From Planctomycetota bacterium (GTDB lineage: Bacteria > Planctomycetota > Phycisphaerae > Sedimentisphaerales > Anaerohalosphaeraceae): 5,945 nt of DNA. The translations under genes were made by a program, and so were the position numbers. This document shows positions 1 to 5,439 of the stretch, piece after piece (within the stretch, counting starts at the first letter, position 1; each line of letters begins with the position of its first letter). The notes beneath the pieces were generated by a model. That model was not told the origin of the DNA. It searched no databases and saw only the letters and a program-made list of their open reading frames with translations. The stretch spans positions 1 to 5,945 of the forward strand of contig DAOVVQ010000243.1 of assembly GCA_030637065.1 (NCBI GenBank). Direction: 5' to 3'.

Positions 1-297
1 CAATACATCGCAGAAAATCCAGACCCAAGACCAGAATTCCTCCTCGGCAAGGTCGCATTAAAAGACTTCAAAGGCTACGCCGTACTCGACCGCCTCCTCA
101 TGTACGAACGACGAATAGAACACAGCCTCTACAAAACAATAGCAGAGATCCAAAAACTAAGCCTAATCCGCCAAATGAAGAACGCCACAGCCAGAGAATC
201 AAACAAAAGATTAGATATGCTCCAGCAACTATGCCAACCATCAAACCAGACCCCAAAAGAACAAAACCAGCCCCAATCCACAGACCCTTATTTGTAA
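1..297 (+). CDS. Hypothetical protein, C-terminal part (5' end outside window)
   Basis: The reading frame is open from base 1 and ends at TAA 295-297, so 98 codons of a longer protein are visible. The Met at 100 is probably internal, because the frame before it (QYIAENPDPRPEFLLGKVAL) is equally protein-like. The visible part has a short acidic and proline-rich stretch, then a long charged amphipathic helix (roughly residues 20-65, around LLMYERRIEHSLYKTIAEIQ), then a polar Gln/Pro/Asn-rich tail. From memory, this C-terminus resembles a family of uncharacterised planctomycete proteins that begin with a GPKTPEGK-like segment. That N-terminus lies outside the window, so the link is unconfirmed. 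The coding strand is rich in A and C and poor in G, with many A-ending codons (aaa, cta, ata, aga), unlike dapF and the SGNH gene. No catalytic motif is visible and the function is unknown. Confidence 0.75.
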   Translation, partial: QYIAENPDPRPEFLLGKVALKDFKGYAVLDRLLMYERRIEHSLYKTIAEIQKLSLIRQMKNATARESNKRLDMLQQLCQPSNQTPKEQNQPQSTDPYL

Positions 298-300
298 AAA

Positions 301-408
301 CAAACCCAATCTTAACATTTGCTTAACATCGTTAACCCTTACACAAAAAGGACTTACAGTAAATTGAACCAAAACACGCTAAAAAAAACAAACCCAATCA
401 AACCCAAT
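301..408 (+). repeat. Three copies of CAAACCCAAT
   Basis: CAAACCCAAT occurs at 301-310, 389-398 and 399-408, the last two in direct tandem. The first and second copies sit in a longer shared 16-nt block, an A-run followed by the motif and a C (296-311 and 384-399). The repeats lie in the 262-bp stretch between the stop of the first gene and the zinc-ribbon gene, which otherwise contains no credible ORF. Read in frame, the block gives KTNPI or NKPN-type peptides. Such peptides are, from memory, common in spurious small proteins from planctomycete intergenic regions. Function is unknown. Confidence 0.6.
311..336 (+). promoter_or_regulatory. Clustered TTAAC direct repeats (possible regulator binding site)
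   Basis: CTTAACAT occurs at 311-318 and again at 322-329, an exact 11-bp period with a 3-nt spacer. A third TTAAC follows at 332-336 (9 bp on), and a weaker CTTACA lies at 353-358. Direct repeats with one-helical-turn spacing are the usual layout of response-regulator sites, and CTTAAC with an 11-bp period resembles PhoB/PhoP-type boxes of cyanobacteria. The site lies more than 220 bp upstream of the next start codon with no clear promoter beside it, so assignment to a regulator or target gene is speculative. It may instead belong to the dispersed repeat that surrounds it. Confidence 0.25.
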
Positions 409-559
409 TTTCAGCCATCAGTTTTTCGGTTTTGGGCGGCGGCCAGGCGCTGGTGATCGTCAAATCTGGCGTTTGGGGTTGAGGAAAGGCTTTCTGGTTA
501 TCTGGGAATTATACGGTACAATGAGCAGTGCAAATGGTTTGAATTGAAAGGGTAGCAGT

Positions 560-910
560 ATGGCAGGAACATTTTCGACTTTTGGTGGTGGTTTTGGCAG
601 CGACGTCCCAGCCGGCGGGAAAGGCAGCCATAGGGTTGAGCAGCGGCTTCGGTTGCTCGAGGCCAATCTTGCCAAGGCGATGATGATCTGCGAGTCGCTT
701 TGGGAGTTGCTGTGTGACGAGCACGGCTGGACCGAGGAGAAGCTTCATAATAAGCTCTACGAAGTCGATATGCGCGACGGCGCCCTCGACGGCAAGAACC
801 AGAGGCCGGCGGCCCAGTGCCCTAAGTGCGGACGAACGGTATCGGGTCGGCATCCGGCGTGCCTGTACTGCGGACAGGTCATGGACGATTCGGTCTTTAC
901 GATCAACTAA
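560..910 (+). CDS. Small zinc-ribbon protein, uncharacterised
   Basis: This 116-aa protein starts at ATG 560, preceded by a good Shine-Dalgarno sequence (GAAAGGG, 546-552, 7-nt spacer). The N-terminus is Gly-rich and probably disordered (residues 1-24). A predicted helix or short coiled coil follows (about 26-52, RVEQRLRLLEANLAKAM), then a short helical segment with alternating charges (57-76). The C-terminal zinc ribbon has CPKC at residues 87-90 and CLYC at 101-104, a four-Cys rubredoxin-knuckle arrangement. There is no signal peptide or membrane segment, so it is probably cytoplasmic. Helix-plus-zinc-ribbon proteins of this size occur in planctomycetes without known function; binding to a nucleic acid or protein partner is plausible but not shown. 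It converges on dapF with a 66-bp gap. TACAAT at 517-522 could be a -10 element, but no convincing -35 accompanies it. Confidence 0.85.
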   Translation: MAGTFSTFGGGFGSDVPAGGKGSHRVEQRLRLLEANLAKAMMICESLWELLCDEHGWTEEKLHNKLYEVDMRDGALDGKNQRPAAQCPKCGRTVSGRHPACLYCGQVMDDSVFTIN

Positions 911-912
911 CC

Positions 913-1018
913 ATCAGCCAGGCCAGACGCCACTGAAGACTTCCGTTGCCGAGCCAGACGCCGCTGAATGCTTCGATCAGCCGGGCCAGACGCCGCTGAA
1001 GACCTCCGTTGCCGGGCC
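913..1018 (-). repeat. Tandem duplication of the dapF 3' end
   Basis: The last codons of dapF (977-1018, including the TGA stop) recur 63 bp away at 914-955, with 38 of 42 bases identical. All four differences are transitions. A third, shorter copy (GCCAGACGCCGCTGAA, 953-968) lies between them, giving a 31/32-bp internal period (922, 953, 985). Read on the minus strand, both outer copies encode ATEVFSGVWPG followed by TGA, in the same frame. The middle copy encodes EAFSGVWLG in a shifted frame. The repeats fill the gap between the convergent zinc-ribbon gene and dapF. Confidence 0.9.
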
Positions 1019-1852
1019 GGTCATGTAGACGCAGTTATCGTCCTTTCGCCAGTTCAGCTCAAGGTCGCCGCCGGGCAGATGGGCCAGCACGCGGCTTTGA
1101 CATCTGCCGCTAAGCACCCCAGCCACCGCGCAGGCACAAGCGCCCGTTCCGCATGCTAAGGTAATGCCGCTCCCCCGCTCCCACGTCTGCATGGTAAGCT
1201 CTTCGGGGCCGTCGATCCGGACGAAATGGGCATTGATCCGCTGAGGAAAAAGCCCGTGATTCTCTATTAGGGGACCTATAGTGCCAAGCTCGATCGTGCT
1301 CAGGTCGTCGCAGAAGAAGACCGCGTGGGGGTTGCCCATAGAAACGCAGGTCATATTCAGTTCGCTACCGCCGATCTCGATTGGCTCGTCGACGATCCGG
1401 ACGACCGCAAGATCGACGGGAATATCCTTCGGTGCCAGGATGGGCTGGCCCATATTGACGCAGACCCTTTGGACCTTGTCGTCGCCATCGACTTCCAGGC
1501 CCAATGTCAGGATGCCCCTTTGCGTTTCGATCGTCAGCGATGCCGGAAAGCTCGCATATTCGGGTACGGAAAATCCGCCGCCGGCTTTGGCGACCTTGTG
1601 GTCGTAAATGTACTTGGCAACGCACCGGATGCCGTTGCCGCACATCTCAGCCTCGGAGCCGTCGGCGTTGAACATCCGCATCCGCTCATCGGCTGCGTCC
1701 GAGGGGCATATCAGGATAAGCCCATCGCCGCCGATACCGAAGTGGCGGTCGCTGACGGCAACTGCAACCTCAGCGGGGCTGTCGACATCTTCCTCGAAGC
1801 AATTGACGTAAACATAGTCATTGCCCAAGCCATGCATTTTTGTAAATCTCAT
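977..1852 (-). CDS. dapF: Diaminopimelate epimerase
   Basis: The product (291 aa) interconverts LL- and meso-diaminopimelate, the penultimate step of lysine synthesis and the source of meso-DAP for peptidoglycan. It is a cytoplasmic, cofactor-independent two-base racemase. Family signatures are all present: MRFTKMHGLGNDY at the N-terminus (Asn 11), GIGGDG (39-44), the first catalytic Cys in MCGNG (Cys 71), GNPHA (173-177), WERGSG (224-229, with Glu 225 and Arg 226) and the second catalytic Cys in ACGTGA (Cys 234). Length is normal for the family. ATG 1852 is chosen because GGAAGGA (1861-1867) sits 8 nt upstream and the protein then begins exactly like the family. A TTG 13 codons further upstream falls inside the predicted -10 element. 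The C-terminal codons are duplicated downstream of the stop. Nothing suggests loss of function. Confidence 0.97.
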   Translation of the reverse strand: MRFTKMHGLGNDYVYVNCFEEDVDSPAEVAVAVSDRHFGIGGDGLILICPSDAADERMRMFNADGSEAEMCGNGIRCVAKYIYDHKVAKAGGGFSVPEYASFPASLTIETQRGILTLGLEVDGDDKVQRVCVNMGQPILAPKDIPVDLAVVRIVDEPIEIGGSELNMTCVSMGNPHAVFFCDDLSTIELGTIGPLIENHGLFPQRINAHFVRIDGPEELTMQTWERGSGITLACGTGACACAVAGVLSGRCQSRVLAHLPGGDLELNWRKDDNCVYMTGPATEVFSGVWPG

Positions 1853-1860
1853 ACCAAATA

Positions 1861-1867
1861 TCCTTCC
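1861..1867 (-). promoter_or_regulatory. Ribosome binding site that fixes the dapF start
   Basis: GGAAGGA on the minus strand, with an 8-nt spacer to ATG 1852. It supports the short start over the in-frame TTG at 1891. Confidence 0.75.
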
Positions 1868-1890
1868 AGCCGATAAATCACCAGCGCTCA

Positions 1891-1918
1891 ATTGTACCAG
1901 AATCCCCGCTCAAATCAA
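1891..1918 (-). promoter_or_regulatory. Sigma-70-type promoter for dapF
   Basis: On the minus strand, TTGATT (1913-1918, -35, 4 of 6 consensus) and TACAAT (1891-1896, -10, 5 of 6) are separated by 16 nt. Transcription would start near 1884 and give a leader of roughly 30 nt carrying the dapF ribosome binding site. The -35 box overlaps the stop codon of the upstream SGNH gene (TGA, 1917-1915), so dapF can be expressed independently of it. Inferred from consensus only. Confidence 0.5.
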
Positions 1919-3465
1919 GGGAGAACTTCCGGGTCGGTGGCCGCTGAGCCGGGTTCCCTTACTTCCACGCGTCCGCCGCTCCAATTCTGGAGCCTCTTGA
2001 GATGGGCCCTGCCCTGGGTGTAGTATACGTCATCGAGCGTCGCCAGGTGCCGCTGCCACAGTTCGTCGCGCCGGGCCTGCCAACCCTCGCCGGTTTCCAG
2101 CAGGTCCATATCCTCCATAGCCCGGAAAATCGCATCGGCGATGATCTGGTGGCCCGTAATGCTCGGATGGACATGGTCCAGCAGCCACTCATTGCCAACG
2201 ATACCACCCTCGGTTCGCTGCTCGAATATCGCCCTGACGTCGACGAGTTTCACGCTGTATCGGTCGGCCATCTCGCCGATCACGTCGTGCATGGGCTCGA
2301 TTATCCGCAGCGGGCAGATATCCTGATCTTTGGCAAGCGTAAACCACATCTTCGCCTCAGCCGTCCGCCCGATCCGGCCATAGCACTCGCCAAGACTGTA
2401 CAGCAGACCGGCGTGGCGATCGTCAATAGCGACAGCCTGCTCCAACAGTTCGATCCTGCCGTAAACGTCCGCCCAGGGCAGACTATTCGCCCGATCGCGC
2501 AGGGCGTTTACCCGCTGGGCCTGCTCATCGGAAAGGTCGCCGCGAGACTGAGACTTAAACGGCAGGGTGTCCTTGAGATTCGAGACGGGATCGGCAAGGA
2601 TCAGCGGCACGCCAGCGGCTCGTGCCATGCGGACCATCGTCTCGACGTTATGCCGAAAGTGCTCGATGGTCCTGACCTGCCACAGGTCGTCGCGGTGATA
2701 TTCATCGAGCCCATCTTCAAAATCAAGCCGGGCCTGAACCTCAGCGGGCAAGACCGGCCTGCCGGGCTCTGCGCTATCCGGCTCTGTGCTATCCGGTTGT
2801 CCGCTATCCGCCCGCCCCGCCCGGCGGCGCGACAGGAGATGATTTGCAACGGCATAGCTGCGCAAATTCAGCAGTGCCCGGTGCATACGCAACAGCGAAG
2901 CGGGCATCTTCTTAACGCGTCCGTATGTCCTGTCCTCGAGAAATTCGTTATGGCCGGTATAAACGATGAAAAGGTCGGGCTGATAGTCCAGCAACTCGGT
3001 CATAATGGGGACGAGACGATAGCTGGCGTAGGATATCCCGCCGCAGTTGACCACCTCGCAATCCGATATCCCCGCCGCCCGCAGATTAAGCTCAAGCCAC
3101 ATCGTAAACGACGTCTCCACGGCGTAAGGGCGGCCCTGCACGGTCGAGCCGCCAAGGCAGAAGACGCGAAACGTTTTTGGGCTTTTGTCCGCAGCGAACG
3201 ATTGAGGCCGAAAGGCAAACAGACGCTCCCGTGCGATCTCATACCGCGAACCGGTCGGATCGGGTACGAAAAGGGGGCTAATAGAACTGAACGAAACGTA
3301 TGGGTCGTCAAAAACAGGAGCCGGAGCCGCGACAAACAATCTGACCGCCAGCTCGATCAATATCAGCGGCGAAAGGACAACGATCAGGGCTGTAAAATGA
3401 AACATAACCCGTCGCAGCCGGCTTGGCCGACCGCCTGTTTTCTGCTGGTCCGCGTCTGAAACCAT
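1915..3465 (-). CDS. Membrane-anchored SGNH/GDSL-hydrolase-like protein with TPR-like insert
   Basis: This 516-aa protein has a short basic N-terminus (residues 1-21), one transmembrane or signal-anchor segment (about 22-47) and a large, probably extracytoplasmic domain. SGNH blocks are visible in order: FCLGGSTVQG with nucleophile Ser 107, NCGGISYASYR with Asn 140 and Gly 142-143, YTGHNEF with Gly 171 and Asn 173, and DHVHPS with Asp 430 and His 433. These supply the Ser-Asp-His triad and the oxyanion residues. Between blocks III and V lie a low-complexity linker (about 219-234) and a TPR-like helical pair (about 335-381, GRIELLEQA…GRTAEAKMW). The GGSTV/YTGHNEF version is known to me from uncharacterised planctomycete and deltaproteobacterial proteins. 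An esterase or O-acyl (de)acetylase acting on envelope glycans is plausible, but the substrate is unknown. ATG 3465 is chosen because AAAAGG with GAGG just upstream (3473-3482) precedes it by 7 nt and the anchor follows directly. The frame continues to a TTG at 3633 without a ribosome binding site. Confidence 0.88.
   Translation of the reverse strand: MVSDADQQKTGGRPSRLRRVMFHFTALIVVLSPLILIELAVRLFVAAPAPVFDDPYVSFSSISPLFVPDPTGSRYEIARERLFAFRPQSFAADKSPKTFRVFCLGGSTVQGRPYAVETSFTMWLELNLRAAGISDCEVVNCGGISYASYRLVPIMTELLDYQPDLFIVYTGHNEFLEDRTYGRVKKMPASLLRMHRALLNLRSYAVANHLLSRRRAGRADSGQPDSTEPDSAEPGRPVLPAEVQARLDFEDGLDEYHRDDLWQVRTIEHFRHNVETMVRMARAAGVPLILADPVSNLKDTLPFKSQSRGDLSDEQAQRVNALRDRANSLPWADVYGRIELLEQAVAIDDRHAGLLYSLGECYGRIGRTAEAKMWFTLAKDQDICPLRIIEPMHDVIGEMADRYSVKLVDVRAIFEQRTEGGIVGNEWLLDHVHPSITGHQIIADAIFRAMEDMDLLETGEGWQARRDELWQRHLATLDDVYYTQGRAHLKRLQNWSGGRVEVREPGSAATDPEVLP
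2765..2809 (-). repeat. 15-bp tandem repeat x3 inside the SGNH gene
   Basis: Three consecutive 15-bp units (2765-2779, 2780-2794, 2795-2809) each end in GCTATCC on the + strand. They encode DSGQP-DSTEP-DSAEP on the minus strand. Units 1 and 2 differ at one base and unit 3 is more diverged. Because the unit is a multiple of three, copy-number change would lengthen or shorten the linker without breaking the frame. Confidence 0.85.
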
Positions 3466-3472
3466 TGATCTG

Positions 3473-3482
3473 CCTTTTCCTC
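3473..3482 (-). promoter_or_regulatory. Ribosome binding site that fixes the SGNH gene start
   Basis: GAGGAAAAGG on the minus strand ends 7 nt before ATG 3465. It is the main reason to prefer this start to the TTG 56 codons upstream. Confidence 0.65.
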
Positions 3483-3646
3483 TTACACTCAGGTCGCGGA
3501 GCAGCATAGCCGCAACCAAAAGCAGGATTTTTTTAATCGCTGATAAGCTATGTAATCGGAGCCTCCCGGTTTGGTTATGATACGGGATCGTGTTAACGTC
3601 CCAATTTTTTACGTGGTCGTCGAAACGCCACAATAACCTTTTTTCA

Positions 3647-3702
3647 GGAGGCTCCTAATGGACAAGTATATTGGATTTGACATTGATTGCAAGAAAACGC
3701 TT
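3647..3702 (+). pseudogene. N-terminal remnant of an IS110-family transposase
   Basis: A strong ribosome binding site (GGAGG, 3647-3651, 6-nt spacer) leads into ATG 3658 and the peptide MDKYIGFDIDCKKT. This matches, from memory, the opening of planctomycete IS110-type DEDD transposases, where GFDID carries the first catalytic Asp of the RuvC-like domain. The similarity stops after about 14 codons (3699). At 3703 the sequence becomes copy 1 of the 43-bp dispersed repeat, and the frame closes 12 codons later at TGA 3736-3738. The rest of the transposase (normally 300-400 aa) and its transposase_20 domain are absent. The left end of the element cannot be placed, because IS110 elements generally lack terminal inverted repeats. 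Confidence 0.6.
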
Positions 3703-3745
3703 GGTAACCATCGACCTCGGCGATGGCTCGGTGGCTGACACCCGT
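3703..3745 (+). repeat. 43-bp dispersed hairpin repeat, copy 1
   Basis: The unit runs from GGTAACCATCG to CACCCGT. It contains a perfect 6-bp hairpin, CCATCG/CGATGG around a 7-nt loop (3708-3726). A second hairpin, GGTG/CACC, is weakened by one base relative to copy 2 (A for C). The copy directly abuts the truncated transposase start and is followed by the 9-bp-period motif field. It differs from copy 2 at one base in 43. Confidence 0.9.
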
Positions 3746-3759
3746 TGGATTTTTGACGG

Positions 3760-3937
3760 GATTAACAGGATTTACAGGGATATATTGAACCACGAAGGGC
3801 ACGAAGTTTTAATCGCTGATTTCATTGATTTAACCACGGATTTCACGGATTACACGGATTTTTTGCTTCAATAGCTTCATGGGTTTTATGGTGGTCTTTT
3901 TGTTTTTACCGTGAAGGGATTGAAGGACATGAAGGAG
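3760..3937 (+). repeat. Field of 9-bp-period tandem motifs
   Basis: Five short arrays all have a 9-bp period: GATTWACAG x2 (3760-3777), CACGAAGKK x2 (3791-3808), CRYTGATTT x2 (3814-3831), CACGGATTW x3 (3835-3861) and NTGAAGGRN x3 (3911-3937). Because 9 is a multiple of 3, the field keeps reading frames open and produces spurious ORFs, for example a TDFTDYTDF peptide. From memory, related strings occur between genes in many unrelated bacterial genomes. I see no real gene here. Confidence 0.7.
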
Positions 3938-4029
3938 TTGATTGGCGCGAAATATCGCACGCTGCGTTTGGCAAATTCTAAATTCTAAACAAGCACTAAA
4001 ATTTAATGACCAAATGCTCAAAACGGCGT
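3938..4029. other. AT-rich intergenic segment, no gene
   Basis: This stretch lies between the 9-bp-period field and repeat copy 2. AAATTCT is tandemly duplicated at 3973-3986. The minus strand reads through as an open frame full of Phe and Ile, typical of repeat-derived ORFs. No start codon with a ribosome binding site is seen and no function is proposed. Confidence 0.4.
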
Positions 4030-4072
4030 GGTAACCATCGACCTCGGCGATGGCTCGGTGGCTGCCACCCGT
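4030..4072 (+). repeat. 43-bp dispersed hairpin repeat, copy 2
   Basis: This is the cleanest copy. It has CCATCG/CGATGG with a 7-nt loop (4035-4053) followed by the 13-nt hyphenated palindrome GGTGGCTGCCACC (4057-4069), so almost the whole unit can fold into two adjacent hairpins. It has the same orientation as copies 1 and 3. It marks the left edge of the AT-rich cassette and is followed after 10 bp by a further nested palindrome. Confidence 0.9.
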
Positions 4073-4082
4073 CGATATCAAG

Positions 4083-4166
4083 TTCGGCTGGGGGAGGCAG
4101 AGGGCGACAGCGTTTCAGCGGGAAACTCACCCTTTTGCAAAAAAACGCAAAAGTGGGCCAGCCGAA
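4083..4166. other. Nested palindrome (three-way-junction-like element)
   Basis: A perfect 9-bp inverted repeat, TTCGGCTGG (4083-4091) and CCAGCCGAA (4158-4166), encloses two further hairpins. These are GTTTC/GAAAC with a 5-nt loop (4112-4126) and CTTTTGC/GCAAAAG with an 8-nt A-rich loop (4132-4153). With copy 2 of the 43-bp repeat just before it, five hairpins lie in about 135 bp. No T-run follows the inner stem on either strand, so it is not a standard intrinsic terminator. It lies about 70 bp beyond the stop of the 4806-4234 gene and could protect the mRNA 3' end or be a repeat-element terminus. Confidence 0.6.
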
Positions 4167-4233
4167 TAGTCAGTTATTTTACAGAGAGGGTTCTATCCTT
4201 TCAGTTTATGTTGCCCAGTTCATGCCAGTTGTT

Positions 4234-4806
4234 TTACTCGTTAGTTCTGTATCGAACGGTTATCTGTTCAAGTTGGTTTCTAAGTTTTTCGTTGTCATTT
4301 AACTGTGATATCATTCGGTGGGTGACTCTGGTCTGATCTGAATTATTATGTCGTAGGACAAATGCTCGACCCTGTTGTTCGATTGTTCGAATATTTTTCA
4401 TTAGAATGGTAACATTTCTCTTGCCATATTTGTATTCTATCTTGTCTTCAAAAAAAGAAAAATAATCATTCTTATGTTTCATCCGTAGCGATACCACAGC
4501 ACCATTCGTCAAAAGTGCAAGGGTTATTAGTATAACAAGCCAAGTCTTAAAGTTGAAATCCCTATCCTTAAGCGACCACATCCAACCCGAGACGACTAAA
4601 ATGAGGAACGTTCCAAATGAAACTGTCATGCCTTGAGACGTAAGCAATCCCCATTCTTTAGGATATTCAAATCTCTCACCCCCCTCTATTGTTGTTGAAC
4701 TATTTTGTTTCACAACGTTGCTGTGGTAATAGGCATCATAGAATAGGGGAGCCAGCATAATAGCTATTAGTGGCAATGATATTAAAAAACACCAAACTCT
4801 CGTCAT
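4234..4806 (-). CDS. Three-TM protein with PH-like cytosolic tail; paralogue B, candidate immunity protein
   Basis: This 190-aa protein starts at ATG 4806, preceded by AGGAG (4814-4818, 7-nt spacer), and overlaps the upstream gene by ATGA, so translation is probably coupled. Hydrophobic segments lie at about residues 4-23, 60-78 and 88-107. The remainder (about 113-185) is a soluble domain with alternating beta-like stretches (YFSFFEDKIEYKYGK…VTILMKNIRTIE…AFVLRHNN) and a final helix (NDNEKLRNQLEQI). That layout recalls bacterial PH-like domains, by eye only. It aligns with its neighbour along its length: ERFEYPKEWGLLTSQG against RRYEMPKRLWILTTHG, NDY…KIEY against RDY…RIEY, and LRNQLEQI against LRNVLESL. 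AT-rich codon use sets it apart from dapF, suggesting acquisition. Position behind an RHS-like tail suggests an immunity role, but I do not recognise the family. Confidence 0.78.
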   Translation of the reverse strand: MTRVWCFLISLPLIAIMLAPLFYDAYYHSNVVKQNSSTTIEGGERFEYPKEWGLLTSQGMTVSFGTFLILVVSGWMWSLKDRDFNFKTWLVILITLALLTNGAVVSLRMKHKNDYFSFFEDKIEYKYGKRNVTILMKNIRTIEQQGRAFVLRHNNSDQTRVTHRMISQLNDNEKLRNQLEQITVRYRTNE

Positions 4807-5378
4807 TGTGCGGCTCCTAATAATGCTAAGCTTTCAAGTACATTGCGCAAATCTTCACCGTTTACAAAACTGAAAATCGCACTTTTATTAATCCGTACGA
4901 TCTTTTTTCCGTATTGATAGATGTCGAAACTATACCGCCTACTATTTATGCGAATTTCATCTTTCCGCCACGAATAGACCTGAGAGGCATTTCTGTATTC
5001 GATTCTATTTGACCCTACGCACACATAGTCTCTTTTGTGTAACTCAAAAACAATGAGTGGGAACACAAGTGTCCATATTGACCAAAACATGACAAACACA
5101 AATATAAAATCTGAAGTCGATATCCCCGGAAGGTAGAAGTGGGTCAGTATAATTCCCTGGAACATGAAGAACGCAAAGACTATGATAGCTGTCATGATAC
5201 CATGAGTTGTCAAAATCCACAATCTCTTCGGCATCTCGTATCTTCTTTCATCGTGTTCGGCATTATGAATGCATAGTTTATTACTTCTCAGTTGATATTT
5301 TCTACTGAGCAGAATTTGCACACATGGTCCGAATAAGAAAATCACACATAACCAGATTACAAGTATTTGTTGGAACAT
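4803..5378 (-). CDS. Three-TM protein with PH-like cytosolic tail; paralogue A, candidate immunity protein
   Basis: This 191-aa protein begins at ATG 5378. The ribosome binding site is poor: AGAAAG at 5-nt spacing, or GAAGG only 1 nt from the start. Hydrophobic segments lie at about residues 3-23, 60-80 and 91-112. A basic soluble tail (about 114-185) contains RDYVCVGSNRIEYRN and ends in a short helix, GEDLRNVLESL. Topology, spacing of the P-K-x(4)-L-T-x(2)-G segment before TM2 and the tail pattern match the downstream paralogue, so the pair looks like a tandem duplication that has since diverged strongly. It starts 61 bp after the stop of an RHS-like fragment on the same strand, the usual position of an immunity gene in polymorphic-toxin loci. 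The family is unrecognised and the immunity role is inferred from context. AT-rich, unlike the core genes to the left. Confidence 0.76.
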   Translation of the reverse strand: MFQQILVIWLCVIFLFGPCVQILLSRKYQLRSNKLCIHNAEHDERRYEMPKRLWILTTHGIMTAIIVFAFFMFQGIILTHFYLPGISTSDFIFVFVMFWSIWTLVFPLIVFELHKRDYVCVGSNRIEYRNASQVYSWRKDEIRINSRRYSFDIYQYGKKIVRINKSAIFSFVNGEDLRNVLESLALLGAAQ

Positions 5379-5439
5379 GCCTTCTTTCTGCGAGAGTGAT
5401 CTTCAGTTTTTTTGGTTAGTCCTAGCAAATTACACCACC

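Noticed and set aside
1325..1876. 183-codon open frame on the + strand
   Set aside because: Antisense to dapF, with no independent motifs or ribosome binding site.
1853..1891. Longer dapF starting at TTG 1891
   Set aside because: The extra 13 residues have no family support, the TTG lies inside the predicted -10 element, and a good ribosome binding site precedes ATG 1852.
2002..3459. 485-codon open frame on the + strand
   Set aside because: It lies antisense to the SGNH gene, whose motifs are intact on the minus strand. The long open frame reflects the high G+C of that gene.
3466..3633. Longer SGNH protein starting at TTG 3633
   Set aside because: No ribosome binding site there. The membrane anchor and a good ribosome binding site both fit ATG 3465.
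3531..3820. 14-nt exact repeat TTTTAATCGCTGAT at 3531-3544 and 3807-3820
   Set aside because: Real, but short and AT-rich. It does not extend on either side, so it is not called as a separate repeat.
3671..4081. Small open frames on both strands (3671-3874 and 3830-4081)
   Set aside because: They consist of 9-bp-period repeat text and the 43-bp repeat, giving low-complexity peptides such as TDFTDYTDF. No ribosome binding sites.
4132..4153. CTTTTGC/GCAAAAG hairpin as an intrinsic terminator
   Set aside because: No T-run follows the stem on either strand; the homopolymer run is in the loop.
4006..4336. Two overlapping + strand frames of about 100 codons
   Set aside because: They run from the 43-bp repeat across the palindrome into the antisense of the 4806-4234 gene, so they are chance frames.
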